A stretch of DNA of 8,160 nucleotides from Phycisphaeraceae bacterium (GTDB lineage Bacteria > Planctomycetota > Phycisphaerae > Phycisphaerales > Phycisphaeraceae). Both the position numbers and the translations under genes were made by a program. Below, one piece after another: positions 7,390-8,160 of this stretch (positions are counted from its first letter, which is position 1; the number at the start of each line of letters is the position of its first letter). The notes below the pieces were generated by a model that saw only the letters and a list, made by a program, of their open reading frames with translations, was not told the DNA's origin and made no database searches. The stretch spans positions 1 to 8,160 of the forward strand of contig JAESSU010000445.1 in NCBI GenBank assembly GCA_016763955.1, in the 5' to 3' direction.

Positions 7390-7725
7390 TCATTTCCCCT
7401 CAGTGTTGCCCGGTGATGTAAGCGTACCTGCAATAAGATCCAAAACCGCTGCGTTGGCAGGGATATTCATGCTCTTGCGGGTGAAGACGGATTTATCGAT
7501 CTGTTTAAATGTGAACTGTTTGACATGAAGTTCACTGCGGCGAATGTGATAGCTGCCATTCTTACGGTAGGGCGTTGAAGAAAATTTCATGGCATAAATG
7601 ACATAAGGTTGCCCTTGATCGTATGCCCATCGATTTTTTGTTTCGGACTCGTAATACTCGCCGGGGATATGTTCCCAATGGTATTTTGCCTTGTAATGAG
7701 TCAGCAGCAATCGCCCAGCAGACAA
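7390..7725 (-). CDS. Hypothetical protein, probably N-terminally truncated or remnant
   Basis: A 111-residue frame that I do not recognise. It is rich in aromatic and charged residues (YHWEHIPGEYYES, 15-27; RWAYDQGQPYVIYAMKF, 32-48; PYRKNGSYHIRRSE, 52-65) with a likely folded C-terminus (FTRKSMNIPANAAVLDLI, 81-98), which looks like real protein sequence. The only upstream start is TTG at 7725-7723, or CTG at 7731-7729. There is no ribosome site and no ATG before residue 46, and a stop lies at 7740-7738. This suggests a gene that lost its 5' end or suffered a frameshift near the IS30-like end about 50 bases further upstream. It converges on the GH67-like gene with 24 bases between. It has no clear signal peptide; the leading hydrophobic LLL is too short to judge. 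Confidence 0.45.
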   Translation of the reverse strand: MSAGRLLLTHYKAKYHWEHIPGEYYESETKNRWAYDQGQPYVIYAMKFSSTPYRKNGSYHIRRSELHVKQFTFKQIDKSVFTRKSMNIPANAAVLDLIAGTLTSPGNTEGK

Positions 7726-7786
7726 TAACAGGTGGATTCAATTCCGAAGCGCAACACCGGGGAGCTAAAAGCATGACATCGTGAGT

Positions 7787-8160
7787 CTGGTAGATTGAGG
7801 TTACTTAACAACTTCAAACCAACCGGAGCCCACGATGCCACATGCACAGCTTACCACAAACGAACGCTACATCATCACCCACTTGCACCATGCTGGCGTG
7901 TCCAATGCAGAAATTGCTCGCAGGTTAAATAGACACCGTGCACGATCGGCCGGGAACTAGCTCGCAACCGTGATGCCTCCGGCTACCACTACCTGTCCTC
8001 TGAATACCATGCTCAACAACGACGCAAGCAAGCCAACACGCGATATAAAATCGATAATCTTAATATGCAAGGTCGTGTTCGACACGGGCTCATTGTACGT
8101 TGGTCGCCCCAGCAAATTGCGGGCAGACTCAAACGCGAATTTGCCAACGAACCGACTAAG
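7787..8160 (+). mobile_element. IS30-family insertion sequence, left end (right end outside window)
   Basis: The element begins near TGGTAGATTGAGG (7788-7800), which resembles the terminal repeats of IS30-family elements (IS30 itself has a GTAGATT-type end). An inner palindrome GTTA-CT-TAAC lies at 7800-7809. The transposase start follows about 25 bases later. The exact outer base and the target duplication cannot be fixed without the right end. The sequence just outside (7741-7786) belongs to the host side next to the truncated minus-strand ORF. Confidence 0.75.
7835..8160 (+). pseudogene. IS30-family transposase, frameshifted, 3' end beyond window
   Basis: The ATG at 7835 has GGAG (7825-7828) six bases upstream. 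It encodes an N-terminal helix-turn-helix of the IS30 type: QLTTNERYIITHLHHAGVSN then AEIARRLNRHR. The frame ends early at TAG (7958-7960, 41 codons). The expected continuation IGRELARNRDASGYHYLSSE runs in the next frame from about 7945 and stays open to base 8160, through RWSPQQIAGRLKREF, which matches the family WSPQQIAGRL block. One base seems missing near 7938-7944 (GTGCACGATC instead of a form giving RHRATIGRE). The second frame has no start of its own after its stop at 7930-7932. The DDE catalytic domain lies outside the window. Most likely an inactive copy; a sequencing error or programmed -1 shift is possible but I see no classical slippery heptamer. Confidence 0.85.

Noticed and set aside
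7921..7960. Programmed -1 frameshift in the transposase
   Set aside because: No X XXY YYZ heptamer in the required 7933-7957 interval; a simple deletion explains the break better.
1..8160. CRISPR array, tRNA or rRNA genes
   Set aside because: No regularly spaced repeats, cloverleaf or rRNA-like segments seen on either strand.

Overview
The window reads as chromosomal DNA of a diderm bacterium with moderate GC. It carries housekeeping genes (rlmN, pyrD), two type IV pilus / type II secretion motor genes, a GH67-related carbohydrate enzyme and the left end of an IS30-family insertion sequence. Several starts are GTG or TTG, or lack a clear Shine-Dalgarno. The style of the proteins (PilB with an MshEN module, a cytosolic GH67-like enzyme) suggests a planctomycete or relative, perhaps Phycisphaerae. 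That placement is an impression from protein flavour and is not proven by any marker here.

Layout. Positions 1-2701 (minus strand): pilB followed by pilC, the latter running off the left edge. They are separated by 161 bases that hold two possible RNA hairpins. Positions 2702-3164: a 463-base AT-rich gap that must hold the pilB promoter and leader, plus a strong hairpin near 3095-3129. Positions 3165-4247/4280 (minus): rlmN. A very short divergent spacer follows. Positions 4304-7365 (plus): pyrD (class 1B dihydroorotate dehydrogenase), a small zincin metallopeptidase starting 3 bases after pyrD, then a 550-residue GH67-related protein. Positions 7390-7725 (minus): a doubtful 111-residue ORF that converges on it and probably lacks its N-terminus. 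From about 7787 to the right edge: the left end of an IS30-like element whose transposase gene is broken by a one-base frameshift.

How the genes work together. PilB (hexameric ATPase) and PilC (inner-membrane platform) are partners in pilus or pseudopilus extension. PilB carries a textbook two-motif c-di-GMP-binding MshEN region, so pilus extension is probably under c-di-GMP control. RlmN modifies 23S rRNA and tRNA, and PyrD makes orotate for pyrimidine synthesis; these are unrelated functions sharing a divergent spacer. The most unusual protein is the GH67-like one. It keeps the family's Asp/Glu pair exactly 28 residues apart, but has Asp-Asn-Asp where the family's acid Glu is expected, a Cys-X2-Cys insert and no signal peptide. 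I see no RNA genes, CRISPR array, or obvious new defence or conflict system.
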